From Mesorhizobium sp. AR10 (lineage in GTDB: Bacteria > Pseudomonadota > Alphaproteobacteria > Rhizobiales > Rhizobiaceae): a stretch of DNA of 64,000 nucleotides. Under the pieces are notes generated by a model, which was not told where the DNA came from, made no database searches, and was given only the letters and a program-made list of their open reading frames with translations. The stretch spans positions 4,690,001 to 4,754,000 of the forward strand of contig NZ_CP080524.1 in the NCBI RefSeq assembly GCF_024746795.1, read 5' to 3'. This document shows positions 27,292-36,102 of the stretch, in pieces. A program made the translations under genes and the position numbers. Numbering within the stretch: the first letter of the stretch is position 1; every line of letters begins with the position of its first letter.

Positions 27292-27400
27292 CGCGCGTGC
27301 GGGTTCCGACTGCGAACGTCTCCCGTTCCGACTTTTCGTCACGCGAAAGCGCGAACCCTGTCGTTCACCAACTTCCGGCTGCGTTGGTCTGCCTGGAGCC

Positions 27401-27493
27401 TGTTCCATCCCGATGGAAACGGGATGTGGCTCTATCTTCTTGTTTTGGCATGATCTTTTCCGAAAACTGGATCCCCGCTTTTCGGAATCATGC
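27401..27493. repeat. Rhizobial palindromic intergenic element next to ExsH-like stop
   Basis: Two inverted repeats: CATCCCG / CGGGATG (27406-27426) and a large hairpin from GCATGAT (27448) to ATCATGC (27493) with inner arms TCCGAAAA / TTTTCGGA. The end lies two bases from the ExsH-like stop codon. The style G-C-A-T-G-A-T ... C-C-G-A-A-A-A is familiar from many Mesorhizobium and Rhizobium intergenic regions. It may act as mRNA end for the glycanase gene. Confidence 0.65.
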
Positions 27494-27494
27494 T

Positions 27495-28886
27495 TTAGAC
27501 AAGCCAATCGTCCAGCGCGTAGGCATGGATGTAGTCGATCTGCATTTCCGCTGGCGTGGCAAGTCCGTCGGCGGGGGTTCCGGCTATGCCGCCCACCGCC
27601 AGATTGACCAACATGTACATCGGGTCGTGCATGTCGGCGGGCGTTGCGGCGCGCGCAACTCCGACGTCGTCGAAATACCAGACGAGTTCGTCTTGCGTCC
27701 ACAGCACCCCATAAGTGTGGAACCCCGCGGTATCCGCGACGTAGGGTGTCGAGGACACCGTCGTATGCGTTCCCGTTGCGTTCGAGTGGCCCGTCATAAT
27801 GAGTTTGTTCGGGTCCTGACCGACCATCTCCACAACGTCCAGTTCCGGTGGCCAGGAGCCGTCCGCCGGGAGAAGCCAGAAGGCCGGCCAGACACCTTGC
27901 TTTTCGGGCATGTCGGCCCGGATCTCGAAATAGCCGTAGGTCTGCGCGAAGGATTCGTAAGTCGTCAGCACACCTGAGGTGTATTGGTAGTCGTTTATGA
28001 AGGGCCGGATCGCTTCGGGAGCTCGGGCCGCGGTAATCGTGAGGATGCCGTCCTCTACGCTGAACGGGTTGACGGAACTCGTCGGGGCGTAGTCGGTGTC
28101 GACGTACCATTGCAGCTCGTTGTTGTCCGTGAGTGTGCTGCCGTTCGCGGCCCCCCACCAGAAATTCGAGTCCCAGGTCCCGCTCGAGCCATTCCACAGG
28201 TCCAGCGTGTTGAAGTCGTCCGAGAAGGACAACTCGAGAGCCGACCTGTCCAAAGCCAGCTTGAACTGACCTGCGGTGAACTGGTCAATGGTCTTGTTGG
28301 CAAAGACGACGAACTCGTCCTCGGAGAGATCGAGCCGGACGTCCGCTCCCGACTGGACCATGTTGAGTTGCACCTCCTCGAAGGAGATGAAGCCGTAGCT
28401 CCCGACGCGCACGCTATCGGAGGCGCCAAAGTCCAGGATCAGGTCGCTGCCGTTGCCTGAAGTCACGACGAAAATGTCCGCCCCGGATCCGCCTTTGAGA
28501 ACGTCATCGCCCTGCAGGCCGTCGAGCGTTTGTTGGCCGGAGCCGCCGGTGATGATGTTGTCTACCGCGTTTCCGAAGGCATAACGCTTGTCGCCGGTGA
28601 CCGTCAGGTTCTCGAAATTCTCCGGGAGCCTATAGCTCATCGGCGTCGAGATGGTGTCGACGCCCTGGTTGGCAAGCTCGACCGCTTTGTTTTTCGACGA
28701 ATACAAATAGTAAATGTCGTCGCCCTTGCCGCCGAACATTTGAACGGTGACGCCGGCATCGCCGTACATCGAGTCGTTGTACATGCTTCCATAAAGTGCC
28801 GGTCCGGAATTTGTTGCCGAAAACCACTTTACGGAAGACCCGCTGTAGGGGAGCGGAACGCCCCTGGCGTTCAGTACTGTGGCCAT
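27495..28886 (-). CDS. Secreted RTX-GH16 glycanase, ExsH-like
   Basis: A 463-residue protein similar in size and layout to ExsH of Sinorhizobium meliloti, an endo-beta-glycanase that cleaves succinoglycan and is exported by a type I system (PrsDE). The N-terminal part carries RTX-type calcium-binding repeats: G-G-K-G-D-D-I-Y-Y-L near 52, and G-L-Q-G-D-D-V-L-K-G-G-S-G-A-D-I-F near 125. The C-terminal GH16 domain has the catalytic signature E348-L-D350-V-V-E353. There is no Sec signal peptide, as expected for type I export. No exporter lies in the window. AAGGAG sits 12 bases before ATG 28886, a long spacing. Confidence 0.88.
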   Translation of the reverse strand: MATVLNARGVPLPYSGSSVKWFSATNSGPALYGSMYNDSMYGDAGVTVQMFGGKGDDIYYLYSSKNKAVELANQGVDTISTPMSYRLPENFENLTVTGDKRYAFGNAVDNIITGGSGQQTLDGLQGDDVLKGGSGADIFVVTSGNGSDLILDFGASDSVRVGSYGFISFEEVQLNMVQSGADVRLDLSEDEFVVFANKTIDQFTAGQFKLALDRSALELSFSDDFNTLDLWNGSSGTWDSNFWWGAANGSTLTDNNELQWYVDTDYAPTSSVNPFSVEDGILTITAARAPEAIRPFINDYQYTSGVLTTYESFAQTYGYFEIRADMPEKQGVWPAFWLLPADGSWPPELDVVEMVGQDPNKLIMTGHSNATGTHTTVSSTPYVADTAGFHTYGVLWTQDELVWYFDDVGVARAATPADMHDPMYMLVNLAVGGIAGTPADGLATPAEMQIDYIHAYALDDWLV

Positions 28887-28945
28887 CGCGATTTTATACT
28901 CCTTCGCCTCACCTCAAGTCAGCCCCAACATAGATGGGGGGCATC

Positions 28946-28964
28946 AAAAGGTGTCAGACCTTTT
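28946..28964. other. Hairpin in leader region of ExsH-like gene
   Basis: AAAAGGT-GTCAG-ACCTTTT followed by one more T on the plus strand, about 60 bases before the glycanase ATG. It could be a terminator for plus-strand transcription or a leader structure; the rest of the 189-base gap 28887-29075 shows no clear motif. Confidence 0.35.
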
Positions 28965-29075
28965 TGGCCTTCGACTTAGGAGGGTTACCAGGAGTTTAAC
29001 GCCGCCGAGCGCCCCGCTCCCTGGCGAGGCGCGTGTAGCCCGCGCACTGTTTCATTGAAGGAAATTAGACCGCCC

Positions 29076-29945
29076 TCACCCACCCGCACGTTTGGTGCGT
29101 TTGGCCTTGGCGGCGCCGGCCTGCGCCTCTACCGCCTTCTCGATTTCACGCTTAAGCTCGTCCTTGATGTCAGCCGTTTCGGCCAGCAAGGCATCGATCT
29201 TCATGAAATCGAGCACGCGGTATTTCGACACCGCCGGGCGGATCAGGATATCCGGCTGGCACTGATTCAGCTTGTTGGCGATGATCGACTGCATCATCAA
29301 TTGCGTGGCGCCGAACATCAGGTCGACCGAGGTCGGGTGCTTGCGCTCGGCCTCGGTCGGCGCGCCGACCACGTCGACGGCGATGATGATGTCGGCATCC
29401 TTCTTGATCAGGTCGAACGGCACCGGGTTGTAGATGCCGCCGTCGATCAGCAGCCTGCCGTCGCGCATCACCGGGCGGAACACCGCGGGAATAGCCGCAG
29501 AGGCGGCCAGTGCCGAATGCAGGTCGCCGTCGTCGAACACGGCGAGCTTGTGGCCGAAGTAGTCCGTTGCCGTCACCTTCAGCGGTATTTTGAGGCCGGC
29601 GAAGGCTTCGGGGATGGCTTCCGGCAGGAAGGCTTTCAGGATGCGCTCGATATTGAACTGGCTGACCCGCAATCCGCCCTGCACCGCCTCGGCGAAGGTG
29701 CCGGGCCGCGCCCGCCACATCCGCGTCGCCACTTCGGCGCGGCGGCTGAGGATCGAACGGGCATAAGCCTGGATGTCCTTGCCGGCCATGCCGGACGCCA
29801 TGCCGGCACCCATAATGGCGCCAATCGACGAGCCCGATATGGCGACCGGCTTGATGCCCAGTTCGTCCAGCGCCTCGATGGCGTGGATATGCGCCAAGCC
29901 ACGGGCGCCGCCGCCGCCAAAGGCAACACCAAAGGTCGGGCTCAT
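29076..29945 (-). CDS. Patatin-like phospholipase (RssA-type)
   Basis: A 289-residue acyl hydrolase of the patatin family. The oxyanion hole is G-G-G-G-A-R-G-L-A-H near residue 10, the nucleophile elbow G-S-S-I-G with Ser near 40, and the catalytic Asp is in L-L-I-D-G-G-I-Y-N-P-V. No signal peptide is seen. The C-terminal tail is a Lys/Ala-rich helix (A-A-K-A-K-R-T-K-R-A). The start overlaps the stop of the preceding M16 peptidase gene by four bases (ATGA), so the two are translationally coupled. A broken copy of its 3' end lies at 27211-27291. Confidence 0.93.
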   Translation of the reverse strand: MSPTFGVAFGGGGARGLAHIHAIEALDELGIKPVAISGSSIGAIMGAGMASGMAGKDIQAYARSILSRRAEVATRMWRARPGTFAEAVQGGLRVSQFNIERILKAFLPEAIPEAFAGLKIPLKVTATDYFGHKLAVFDDGDLHSALAASAAIPAVFRPVMRDGRLLIDGGIYNPVPFDLIKKDADIIIAVDVVGAPTEAERKHPTSVDLMFGATQLMMQSIIANKLNQCQPDILIRPAVSKYRVLDFMKIDALLAETADIKDELKREIEKAVEAQAGAAKAKRTKRAGG

Positions 29946-31336
29946 CCTTTTTTGGCCTCGCCCAGCTTCGGTCCGACGACCATGATCGCCGGCTCGGTGG
30001 AGAGCAATTTCTTCGCCGCCGCCTTGACCTGATCCAGCGTCACGCCGTTGATGAGGGCACCGCGCCGCTGCATGTAGTCGATGCCGAGCTTGTCGAGCTG
30101 CAGTTCGACCAGGGTCGACGCAATGGCGCTCGAGGAATCCAGATTGTTGATGGCATAGCCGCCGACCATGTATTTCTTGGTCGCCTCGAGTTCGGCTTCG
30201 GTCGGCCCTTCCTGCGCCATGCGCTTGATCACCTCGCGCACGACGCCCAGCGTCTCGCCCGCCCGGTCGGAGCGTGTCGCCGTGGTGACGAGCAGGGCGT
30301 TGGCGTGCTTCTGGTCGACCAGATCCGAACTGACGCTATAGGCCAGGCCACGCTTTTCGCGCACCTCGCCGAACAGGCGCGAGGTGAAGGTGCCGCCGCC
30401 GAGGATCTCGTTCATCAGCACGGCGGCGAAAAAGTCCGGCGCATCCCGCTTCACGCCGGGATAGGCCAGCTGCAGTGAAGTCTGCGGCAGGTCGTAATTG
30501 ACCTCGAGCTGCTGGCCGAGCTTCGGATCGATGTCGGCGACGGGCTTCAGCGTCTGCTTTTCCGGCAGGTCGCCGAAGACCATGTCGAGCTTTTGCTTCA
30601 GCGTCTCGGCGTCGATGGCGCCGACCACCGCCACATGCAGGCCGTCGCGGGCGAAGTTGCTCTTGTGGAAAGCGATGAGATCCTCCGGCATGATGGTGGC
30701 GAGGCTTTGCCTGGTGCCCTCGTCGGGCCGCGCATAGGGATGCGTGCCGTAGATCGCTTCCGCCCATTTGGTCTGGGCGATGGTGCCGGGGTCGTTCTCG
30801 CCGGCGATGATGCCGGACAGTATCTGCGAACGAATGCGGTCGATCGGCGGCTGATCGAAGCGCGGCCTGGTGACCGCCAGCCGCAACAGATCGAACGCCG
30901 CATCCTTCTGCTCGGCCAGCATGCGCATCGAACCATAGGTGCCGTCGCGCCGCGCATCGAAGCCCATTTCGGCGCCGACATCGTCCAGCTTTGTCTGGAA
31001 GGCCTCGCTGTCGAGATCGCCGGCGCCCTCGTCGAACAGTCCGGTCATCAGGTTGACCAGCCCTTCCTTGCCAGCCGGGTCCTGCGTCGTGCCACCGTCG
31101 AAGACGAAGCGGATGGCGACGATCGGCACGGTATGATCCTCCACCAGCCAGGCGGTGATGCCTTTCGGCGACGTCACCTGCTGGATGTCCATGGCGCGAG
31201 CGGCAAGCGCCGGCAAAAGCAGGAACAGAACCGAGAGCAGCAAGGTGATCAGCGGGGTGGCGGCGCGCCAGGCCTTCACTTCTCCCCTGGTGGAAGAAGG
31301 AAAGAGCGGGCGGCGCATTGGGCCGAGATATGTCAT
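29942..31336 (-). CDS. M16 peptidase-family protein lacking the zinc motif
   Basis: A 464-residue exported M16 (pitrilysin-family) protein. The N-terminus has a hydrophobic signal segment (I-T-L-L-L-S-V-L-F-L-L-L-P-A-L-A-A-R-A). At the place where active M16 enzymes have HxxEH, this one reads G-K-E-G-L-V-N-L-M-T-G-L-F-D-E-G, with no metal ligands. The C-terminal substrate-binding signature R-E-K-R-G-L-A-Y-S-V is kept. This is the typical non-catalytic partner of an M16B heterodimer. ATG 31336 is chosen over TTG 31339 because GGAG lies ten bases upstream. It follows the active M16 gene by a few bases. Confidence 0.93.
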   Translation of the reverse strand: MTYLGPMRRPLFPSSTRGEVKAWRAATPLITLLLSVLFLLLPALAARAMDIQQVTSPKGITAWLVEDHTVPIVAIRFVFDGGTTQDPAGKEGLVNLMTGLFDEGAGDLDSEAFQTKLDDVGAEMGFDARRDGTYGSMRMLAEQKDAAFDLLRLAVTRPRFDQPPIDRIRSQILSGIIAGENDPGTIAQTKWAEAIYGTHPYARPDEGTRQSLATIMPEDLIAFHKSNFARDGLHVAVVGAIDAETLKQKLDMVFGDLPEKQTLKPVADIDPKLGQQLEVNYDLPQTSLQLAYPGVKRDAPDFFAAVLMNEILGGGTFTSRLFGEVREKRGLAYSVSSDLVDQKHANALLVTTATRSDRAGETLGVVREVIKRMAQEGPTEAELEATKKYMVGGYAINNLDSSSAIASTLVELQLDKLGIDYMQRRGALINGVTLDQVKAAAKKLLSTEPAIMVVGPKLGEAKKG

Positions 31337-31340
31337 CAAA

Positions 31341-32711
31341 TCAGTTCTCCGCCTGGGTTTTCGGCAAGAGATAGCCGGTCGTCGAACGGTCGAGCACCAG
31401 ATAGCGGGCGGCGACAGCTTTCACCTCGTCGGCAGTGACCTTGCGGATGCGGTCAGGCCATTCCTCGATATCCCTTACGTTGCCACCGGTGGCCAGCGTC
31501 GAGCCATAGATGTTTGCCATCGAATCCTGCTTGTCGCGGGCGAAGATCATCGATCTGATATAACGGTCCTTGGCCTTCTCCAGTTCCTGCTCGGTGACAC
31601 CGTCCTTGGCGATGCGGGTGACTTCGGTGTCGACCGCCGCTTCCACAGCGGCCAGCTTGGCGTCGCCGCGCGGCGCGCCATAGATGGTGAAATTGGTGGC
31701 ATCGAGCATGGTGCCCTGGAAGAAGGCGCCGGCGCCGGCGGCAATGCCTTGCTTGACCACAAGCTCCTGGTAGAGCCGGCTGCGGTTTCCGCCGCCGAGG
31801 ATTTCGGCGAGCAGGTCGAGCGCCTCGGCTTCGCCGGGCTTTGCCGTGCGATAGGACGGAACTACCCACTGCGTCGAAAAACTCGGCACACTGACGCGCG
31901 CATCGGTGAGCGTCACCGTACGTTTGGTGTTCTGCTCCGGCTCGACCGGACGGATGCGCGGCGGCAGGTTCGGGCCACGCGCGATCTTGCCAAAGGTCTT
32001 TTCGGCCAGCGCCTTGACCGCGTCCGGCTCGACGTCGCCGGCCACCACCAGCACGGCGTTGTTGGGCGTGTAATACTTGTCGTAGAAGGCGGTGGCGTCG
32101 GTCCGGTTCAGCTGCTCCATCTCCTGCATCCAGCCGATCACCGGAATGCGGTAGGGCTGGTTCTGCCACAGCGTGGCGTCGACTTCCTCGTCGAGCACGG
32201 CCTCGGGATTGCTGTCGATGCGCGAGCGGCGCTCCTCTAGGATGACGTCGCGCTCGGTCTTGATGACTTCGTCGGTGAGGATGAGATTGCGCATCCGGTC
32301 TGCCTCGAAACCCATCATGTCTGCGAGTGCCGACGGCGCCACCGTCTCGTGGAAGGCGGTGTAGTCATAAGAGGTGAAGGCGTTGTTGGAGCCGCCGATG
32401 GCAGAGATGGCGCGGTCGAACTCGCCGGCGGCATGATTCTTCGTCGCCTTGAACATCAGATGTTCGAAGAAATGGGCAATGCCGGATTTGCCCGGCGGCT
32501 CGTCGGCGCTGCCGATCTTGTACCACACCATATGGGTGACGATCGGTGCCCGGTGATCGGGGATGACCACGACCTCCATGCCGTTGTCGAGCAGGAAGTC
32601 CGTCACCTTGCTGGCGTCTCCTGCGTTGGCGGCCAGAACCGGGCCGGTCAGCGTCAAAGCCAGAGACGTCGTCAACAGCGCACCGCGCAGCCATTCAACT
32701 TGAGATGTCAT
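31341..32711 (-). CDS. M16 family zinc peptidase, catalytic subunit
   Basis: A 456-residue exported M16 peptidase with signal peptide [19 protein letters not shown]. The inverted zinc motif is H-F-F-E-H (from [12 protein letters not shown]), with the distal Glu in E-R-D-V-I-L-E-E. It probably forms a periplasmic heterodimer with the zinc-less partner encoded next. Substrates of these alphaproteobacterial pairs are poorly known. The ATG at 32711 is preceded by GGAG at eight bases. Upstream, rsmD lies 105 bases away. Confidence 0.94.
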   Translation of the reverse strand: MTSQVEWLRGALLTTSLALTLTGPVLAANAGDASKVTDFLLDNGMEVVVIPDHRAPIVTHMVWYKIGSADEPPGKSGIAHFFEHLMFKATKNHAAGEFDRAISAIGGSNNAFTSYDYTAFHETVAPSALADMMGFEADRMRNLILTDEVIKTERDVILEERRSRIDSNPEAVLDEEVDATLWQNQPYRIPVIGWMQEMEQLNRTDATAFYDKYYTPNNAVLVVAGDVEPDAVKALAEKTFGKIARGPNLPPRIRPVEPEQNTKRTVTLTDARVSVPSFSTQWVVPSYRTAKPGEAEALDLLAEILGGGNRSRLYQELVVKQGIAAGAGAFFQGTMLDATNFTIYGAPRGDAKLAAVEAAVDTEVTRIAKDGVTEQELEKAKDRYIRSMIFARDKQDSMANIYGSTLATGGNVRDIEEWPDRIRKVTADEVKAVAARYLVLDRSTTGYLLPKTQAEN

Positions 32712-32816
32712 CAATGGCTCCGGTTTTCATGCTGGGAACGATAGGCAGGCTTCTTGGCTTAGGCAAAGTGAATTGTTCGTCATGTTGCCGGCAAAGGAGG
32801 CCGCAAAGAGGCCAAC

Positions 32817-33371
32817 TCAGGCGGCTTCGATGAAGCGGATGACCGTCTCGCCATAGTTGCGCTCGTCGACCACCGAGAAACCTTGCCCTGCCTCGAAAGC
32901 TGCTGCCGCTGCTTCCTCGACGACGCAGAGCGCACCGGGCGAGAGCCAGCCGCCGGCCCGCGCCGAGCGCAACGCAAGTTCGCCGAGGCCCTTGCCGTAG
33001 GGCGGATCGACGAAGACCAGGCCGAATGCGGCGATGGTGCCCGCTTCGCCAAGTGCGGCGGCGTCGCGGCGGAAAATCTTGGTGCGCCCGGTGAGGCCGA
33101 AGGTTTCGACATTGGTGCGGATCAGGCCGCGTCCTTCTGCCGATTCCTCGATGAAGACGCCGTAGGACGCACCACGCGACAGCGCTTCGAGGCCGAGCGC
33201 GCCGGTGCCGGCAAACAGGTCGAGCACGCGCGCGCCCTGGAGGCTCTGGGGAAACCGATGCGCCAAAACGTTGAAGACTGCCTCGCGGGTGCGGTCGGTC
33301 GTCGGGCGTATGGCGCTGCTGCGGGGCGTCGCCAGCGGACGCCCGCGAAACTCACCGCCGACGATCCGCAT
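32817..33371 (-). CDS. rsmD: 16S rRNA (guanine966-N2)-methyltransferase
   Basis: RsmD methylates G966 of 16S rRNA. The 184-residue protein begins M-R-I-V-G-G-E-F-R-G-R, then R-P-T-T-D-R-x-R-E-A-V-F-N. The S-adenosylmethionine site is D-L-F-A-G-T-G-A-L-G-L-E-A-L, and the catalytic D-P-P-Y motif follows in V-F-V-D-P-P-Y-G-K-G. Its ATG overlaps the stop of the upstream pseudouridine synthase by one base (TAATG at 33371), so the two rRNA-modification genes are coupled. Confidence 0.96.
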   Translation of the reverse strand: MRIVGGEFRGRPLATPRSSAIRPTTDRTREAVFNVLAHRFPQSLQGARVLDLFAGTGALGLEALSRGASYGVFIEESAEGRGLIRTNVETFGLTGRTKIFRRDAAALGEAGTIAAFGLVFVDPPYGKGLGELALRSARAGGWLSPGALCVVEEAAAAAFEAGQGFSVVDERNYGETVIRFIEAA

Positions 33372-35467
33372 TACTTGCCCTTGGGGCCGCCGCGCGGCCG
33401 CTCACCGCCGCGCTTGCCGGCGCCATCTCCACGCGTGCCGAACGGCTTTGCGCCAGCCGGCTTGCCATAGGCCGGCTTGAACGAGGCCTTGCGCGCCTTG
33501 GTCTCGGCTGCCTTGGCGGCATCGGCGTCCGCCCTGCCCTTGCCGATCGGCCGCGCGCCCGGCGCCATCCACACATTGGCCTTGCGCTGGCCCGGCGGCT
33601 CGATCGGCCGCTGCTCGCGTTCGGACTTTTTCCCGCCAAATCCACCACGAGGCTTGTCGCCAAAGCCGCCGCGGGGTTTGTCGCCGAAGCCACCACGCTC
33701 AGGTTTGGGGCCACGCTCACCAAAACTCTTTTCCGGCCCAAAGCTTCTGCCGGGACTTGTCGACAGCTTGCCCAACGCCTCGTCGCGGCTGCCTTCGCGG
33801 CGCTTGCGGTTCTTGATCAGCCCGCCCTCGCCGATCGGGCGGCGTTCGCCGTCGCGGGTGAATTTCGGCCGCTCGGGTTCTTCTTCCCGCACCGCCTCGC
33901 GCCGCACCGGCTTGTTGGAAAACGGCTTGGTGATCTCGGCATCGAAATTGGCGCCGGATTCCTCAACCAGACGCTCGCCAAGCTGGTCGCGCAGCACCCG
34001 GCCCTTGATCTCCAGCACATGGCCTTCGCGCAGATCGTCGAGCTGGAACGGCCCGTAGGAAATGCGGATCAGCCGCGTCACGTCGAGGCCGAGCGAGCCG
34101 AGGATGTTCCTGACCTCGCGGTTCTTGCCTTCACGCAGGCCAAGCGTCAGCCAGGCGTTGGTGCCTTGCTCACGGTCGAGCGTCGCTTCGATGGCGCCGT
34201 AGAAGACGCCGTCGACGGCAATGCCTTCGCGTAAACCCGCGAGCGCGCTTTCCTCGACCTTGCCGTGGACGCGCACGCGGTAGCGCCTGAGCCAGCCGGT
34301 GGCCGGCAGTTCGAGCACGCGCGACAGCCCGCCGTCATTGGTGAGCAGCAGCAGGCCTTCGGTGTTGATGTCGAGACGGCCGATGGTCATCAGCCGCGGC
34401 AGGTCGGCCGGGAGCACGTCGAAGACGGTTTTCCGTCCCTCGGGATCGCGGTTGGTGGTGACCACGCCGGCCGGCTTGTGGAACAGGAACAGCCGGGTGC
34501 GCTCGATCGGCGGGATTTCCATGCCGTCGAGATGGATGATGTCGCCGGGCATGACATTGAAGGCCGGCGAGGTCAAAGCGCGGCCGTTGACCTTGACGCG
34601 GCCGGCGGCAATCAGTTCCTCGGCATCGCGGCGCGAGGCCAGGCCGGCGCGGGCCAGCCGCTTGGCGATCCGCTCGCCAGCCTCTTCCGTTGCCTCGGCG
34701 GGACGCGGGCGTGGCTTGAAACCGCCTGATGCCCCCTGCGGCCGATCGCCGGCGAAATCGCGCTTGGGACGATCGCTGAAGTCCCGCTTGGGACGATCGC
34801 CGGCGTCGCGCTGCGCGCGATCGCCAAAGTCCCGCTTGGGACGATCGAAACGTTTTTCGCCGCCCTCGGCGGCGGCGGCCGGTCGGTCGGTGCGCGGAGC
34901 GTAGGGCTTGCGCGGACCTTCGCGCTTCTCATAAGGCTTGCCTTCGGGGCGCGGTCCTTTGCTGAATGGACGGTCGCCGGCCTCGCGCGGTTTGAAGTCG
35001 CGCTTCGGCCGCTCGCCGTCGGCGGCCATCGGCCGGTCGCCGCGCGGTGCGTAAGGCTTGCGCGGGCCTTCGCGCTTTTCAAAAGGCTTGCCTTCGGGGC
35101 GCGGCCCTTTGCTGAACGGCCGGTCGCCGCTCTTGAAGTCGCGCTTCGGCCCCTCACCCTCGGCAGCCATCGGACGATCGCCGCGTGGTGCATAAGGCTT
35201 GCGCGGTCCTTCGCGCTTTTCAAAAGGTTTGCCGTCGGGGCGTGGCCCCTTGCTGAACGGCCGGTCGCCGCTCTTGAAGTCACGCTTCGGCCGCTCGCCC
35301 TCGGCGGCCATCGGCCGGTCACCGCGTGGAGCGTAAGGTTTCTTGGCGCCGAAGGATGGTTTGCCGCCTTTGCGCGCGGCGCCATCGCGGCTGCGCGGTC
35401 CCGCGGCTTTCGGGCCGCTTCTGGCCGGACCTTTTTTGGGCCGGAATTTCTTGTCGTTGTCGTCCAT
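33371..35467 (-). CDS. RsuA/RluB-family pseudouridine synthase with long repeat-rich N-terminus
   Basis: A 698-residue rRNA pseudouridine synthase. Only the middle is catalytic: an S4 RNA-binding domain near residue 258 (R-I-A-K-R-L-A-R-A-G-L-A-S-R-R-D-A-E) and the RsuA/RluB core with G-R-L-D366-I-N-T-E-G-L-L-L-L-T-N-D-G, where Asp366 is the catalytic residue. The first 250 residues are basic low-complexity tandem repeats of 47 residues, and the C-terminus is Gly/Arg/Lys-rich. Such tails probably bind RNA. RluB acts on 23S U2605 in E. coli; the exact target here is unknown. ATG 35467 gives M-D-D-N-D-K-K-F. Confidence 0.92.
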   Translation of the reverse strand: MDDNDKKFRPKKGPARSGPKAAGPRSRDGAARKGGKPSFGAKKPYAPRGDRPMAAEGERPKRDFKSGDRPFSKGPRPDGKPFEKREGPRKPYAPRGDRPMAAEGEGPKRDFKSGDRPFSKGPRPEGKPFEKREGPRKPYAPRGDRPMAADGERPKRDFKPREAGDRPFSKGPRPEGKPYEKREGPRKPYAPRTDRPAAAAEGGEKRFDRPKRDFGDRAQRDAGDRPKRDFSDRPKRDFAGDRPQGASGGFKPRPRPAEATEEAGERIAKRLARAGLASRRDAEELIAAGRVKVNGRALTSPAFNVMPGDIIHLDGMEIPPIERTRLFLFHKPAGVVTTNRDPEGRKTVFDVLPADLPRLMTIGRLDINTEGLLLLTNDGGLSRVLELPATGWLRRYRVRVHGKVEESALAGLREGIAVDGVFYGAIEATLDREQGTNAWLTLGLREGKNREVRNILGSLGLDVTRLIRISYGPFQLDDLREGHVLEIKGRVLRDQLGERLVEESGANFDAEITKPFSNKPVRREAVREEEPERPKFTRDGERRPIGEGGLIKNRKRREGSRDEALGKLSTSPGRSFGPEKSFGERGPKPERGGFGDKPRGGFGDKPRGGFGGKKSEREQRPIEPPGQRKANVWMAPGARPIGKGRADADAAKAAETKARKASFKPAYGKPAGAKPFGTRGDGAGKRGGERPRGGPKGK
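34905..35336. repeat. Three tandem repeats (141-150 bp) inside pseudouridine synthase gene
   Basis: Units begin at 34905 (150 bases), 35055 (141) and 35196 (141), each starting GGCTTGCGCGG on the plus strand. The 150-base unit has three extra codons. They code for repeats containing G-D-R-P-F-S-K-G-P-R-P and K-R-E-G-P-R-K-P-Y-A-P-R. All lengths are multiples of three, so copy number can change without losing frame. Confidence 0.85.
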
Positions 35468-35489
35468 GTGGCCTTTGCCCGTTTGCGCT

Positions 35490-35535
35490 GCTACAGCGTG
35501 GCGCATCCTTTCGGGCGCGCAAAGGACGCTGTAGC
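35490..35535. repeat. Palindromic element upstream of pseudouridine synthase gene
   Basis: GCTACAGCGT (35490-35499) pairs with ACGCTGTAGC (35526-35535), with inner arms CCTTT / AAAGG. It lies 23 bases before the synthase ATG, so it would be in its leader or promoter. The form is a familiar rhizobial intergenic palindrome. Confidence 0.6.
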
Positions 35536-35547
35536 ACTTTTGATTTG

Positions 35548-35595
35548 GCGCATGATCATTTCCGAAAACCGAGTCCGATTTTCGAGGTTATGCGC
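35548..35595. repeat. Degenerate GCATGATC-type palindromic repeat
   Basis: GCGCAT at 35548 pairs with ATGCGC ending at 35595, with inner arms CGAAAA / TTTTCG. It is related to the element at 27448-27493, with mismatches, and lies between the divergent synthase and tadA genes. Confidence 0.6.
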
Positions 35596-35637
35596 TCAAT
35601 AACAGGATCACGCCTGAGTGGCGAGGAGATAATCGGG

Positions 35638-36102
35638 ATGGAAACCCGCGTGAAGCGGCCGGATTTCATGGCGCTGGCGTTAAAGGAGGCCGAAGCAGCC
35701 GCCTTGCGCGGCGAAGTGCCGGTCGGCGCGGTCATCGCCAGCGGCGACACGGTCGTTGCCAGTGCCGGCAACCGCACCCGCGAGCTTGCCGACCCGACGG
35801 CGCACGCCGAGATGCTGGCCATCCGCGAGGCCTGCCGCAAGCTCTCCAGCGAGCGGCTGACCGGTCACGATCTCTATGTAACGCTGGAACCCTGCGCCAT
35901 GTGCGCCGGCGCCATCTCCTTCGCCAGGCTGCGCCGGCTTTATTTCGGCGTTGCCGACGAGAAGGGGGGCGCCGTGGTCAACGGCGTGCGCTTCTTTGCG
36001 TCGCCCACTTGTCACCACACGCCCGACATCTATCCGGGCATGGCCGAAAACGATGCAGCCTTGCTGCTGAAGGATTTTTTCAGGGAGCGACGCGAAACCT
36101 AA
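35638..36102 (+). CDS. tadA: tRNA(Arg) adenosine-34 deaminase
   Basis: TadA converts A34 to inosine in tRNA-Arg(ACG). The 154-residue protein has the zinc/catalytic motif H56-A-E58 and P-C-A-M-C, as in the cytidine-deaminase fold, with E-V-P-V-G-A-V-I near the N-terminus. ATG 35638 is set by GAGGAG nine bases upstream; the longer frame to 35326 crosses palindromic DNA and the opposite gene. The stop TAA overlaps the first base of the next repeat element. It is divergent from the pseudouridine synthase gene. Confidence 0.95.
   Translation: METRVKRPDFMALALKEAEAAALRGEVPVGAVIASGDTVVASAGNRTRELADPTAHAEMLAIREACRKLSSERLTGHDLYVTLEPCAMCAGAISFARLRRLYFGVADEKGGAVVNGVRFFASPTCHHTPDIYPGMAENDAALLLKDFFRERRET

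Larger units (their letters stand above)
27039..27494. other. 456-base non-coding stretch with patatin remnant and palindromic repeat
   Basis: No intact gene is supported. It contains the coiled-coil promoter region near 27039-27110, a short GGGG-aaga-CCCC hairpin near 27120, a broken copy of a patatin gene's 3' end (27211-27291), and a rhizobial-type palindromic element (27401-27493). Several short open frames cross it, but none looks coding. Confidence 0.6.

Noticed and set aside
27211..28197. 328-codon minus-strand frame
   Set aside because: Mostly out of frame with the GH16 gene; only its last codons are meaningful, as the patatin remnant.
34905..35336. Possible CRISPR-like repeat array
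   Set aside because: Repeats are contiguous, in frame and inside a protein gene, without spacers.
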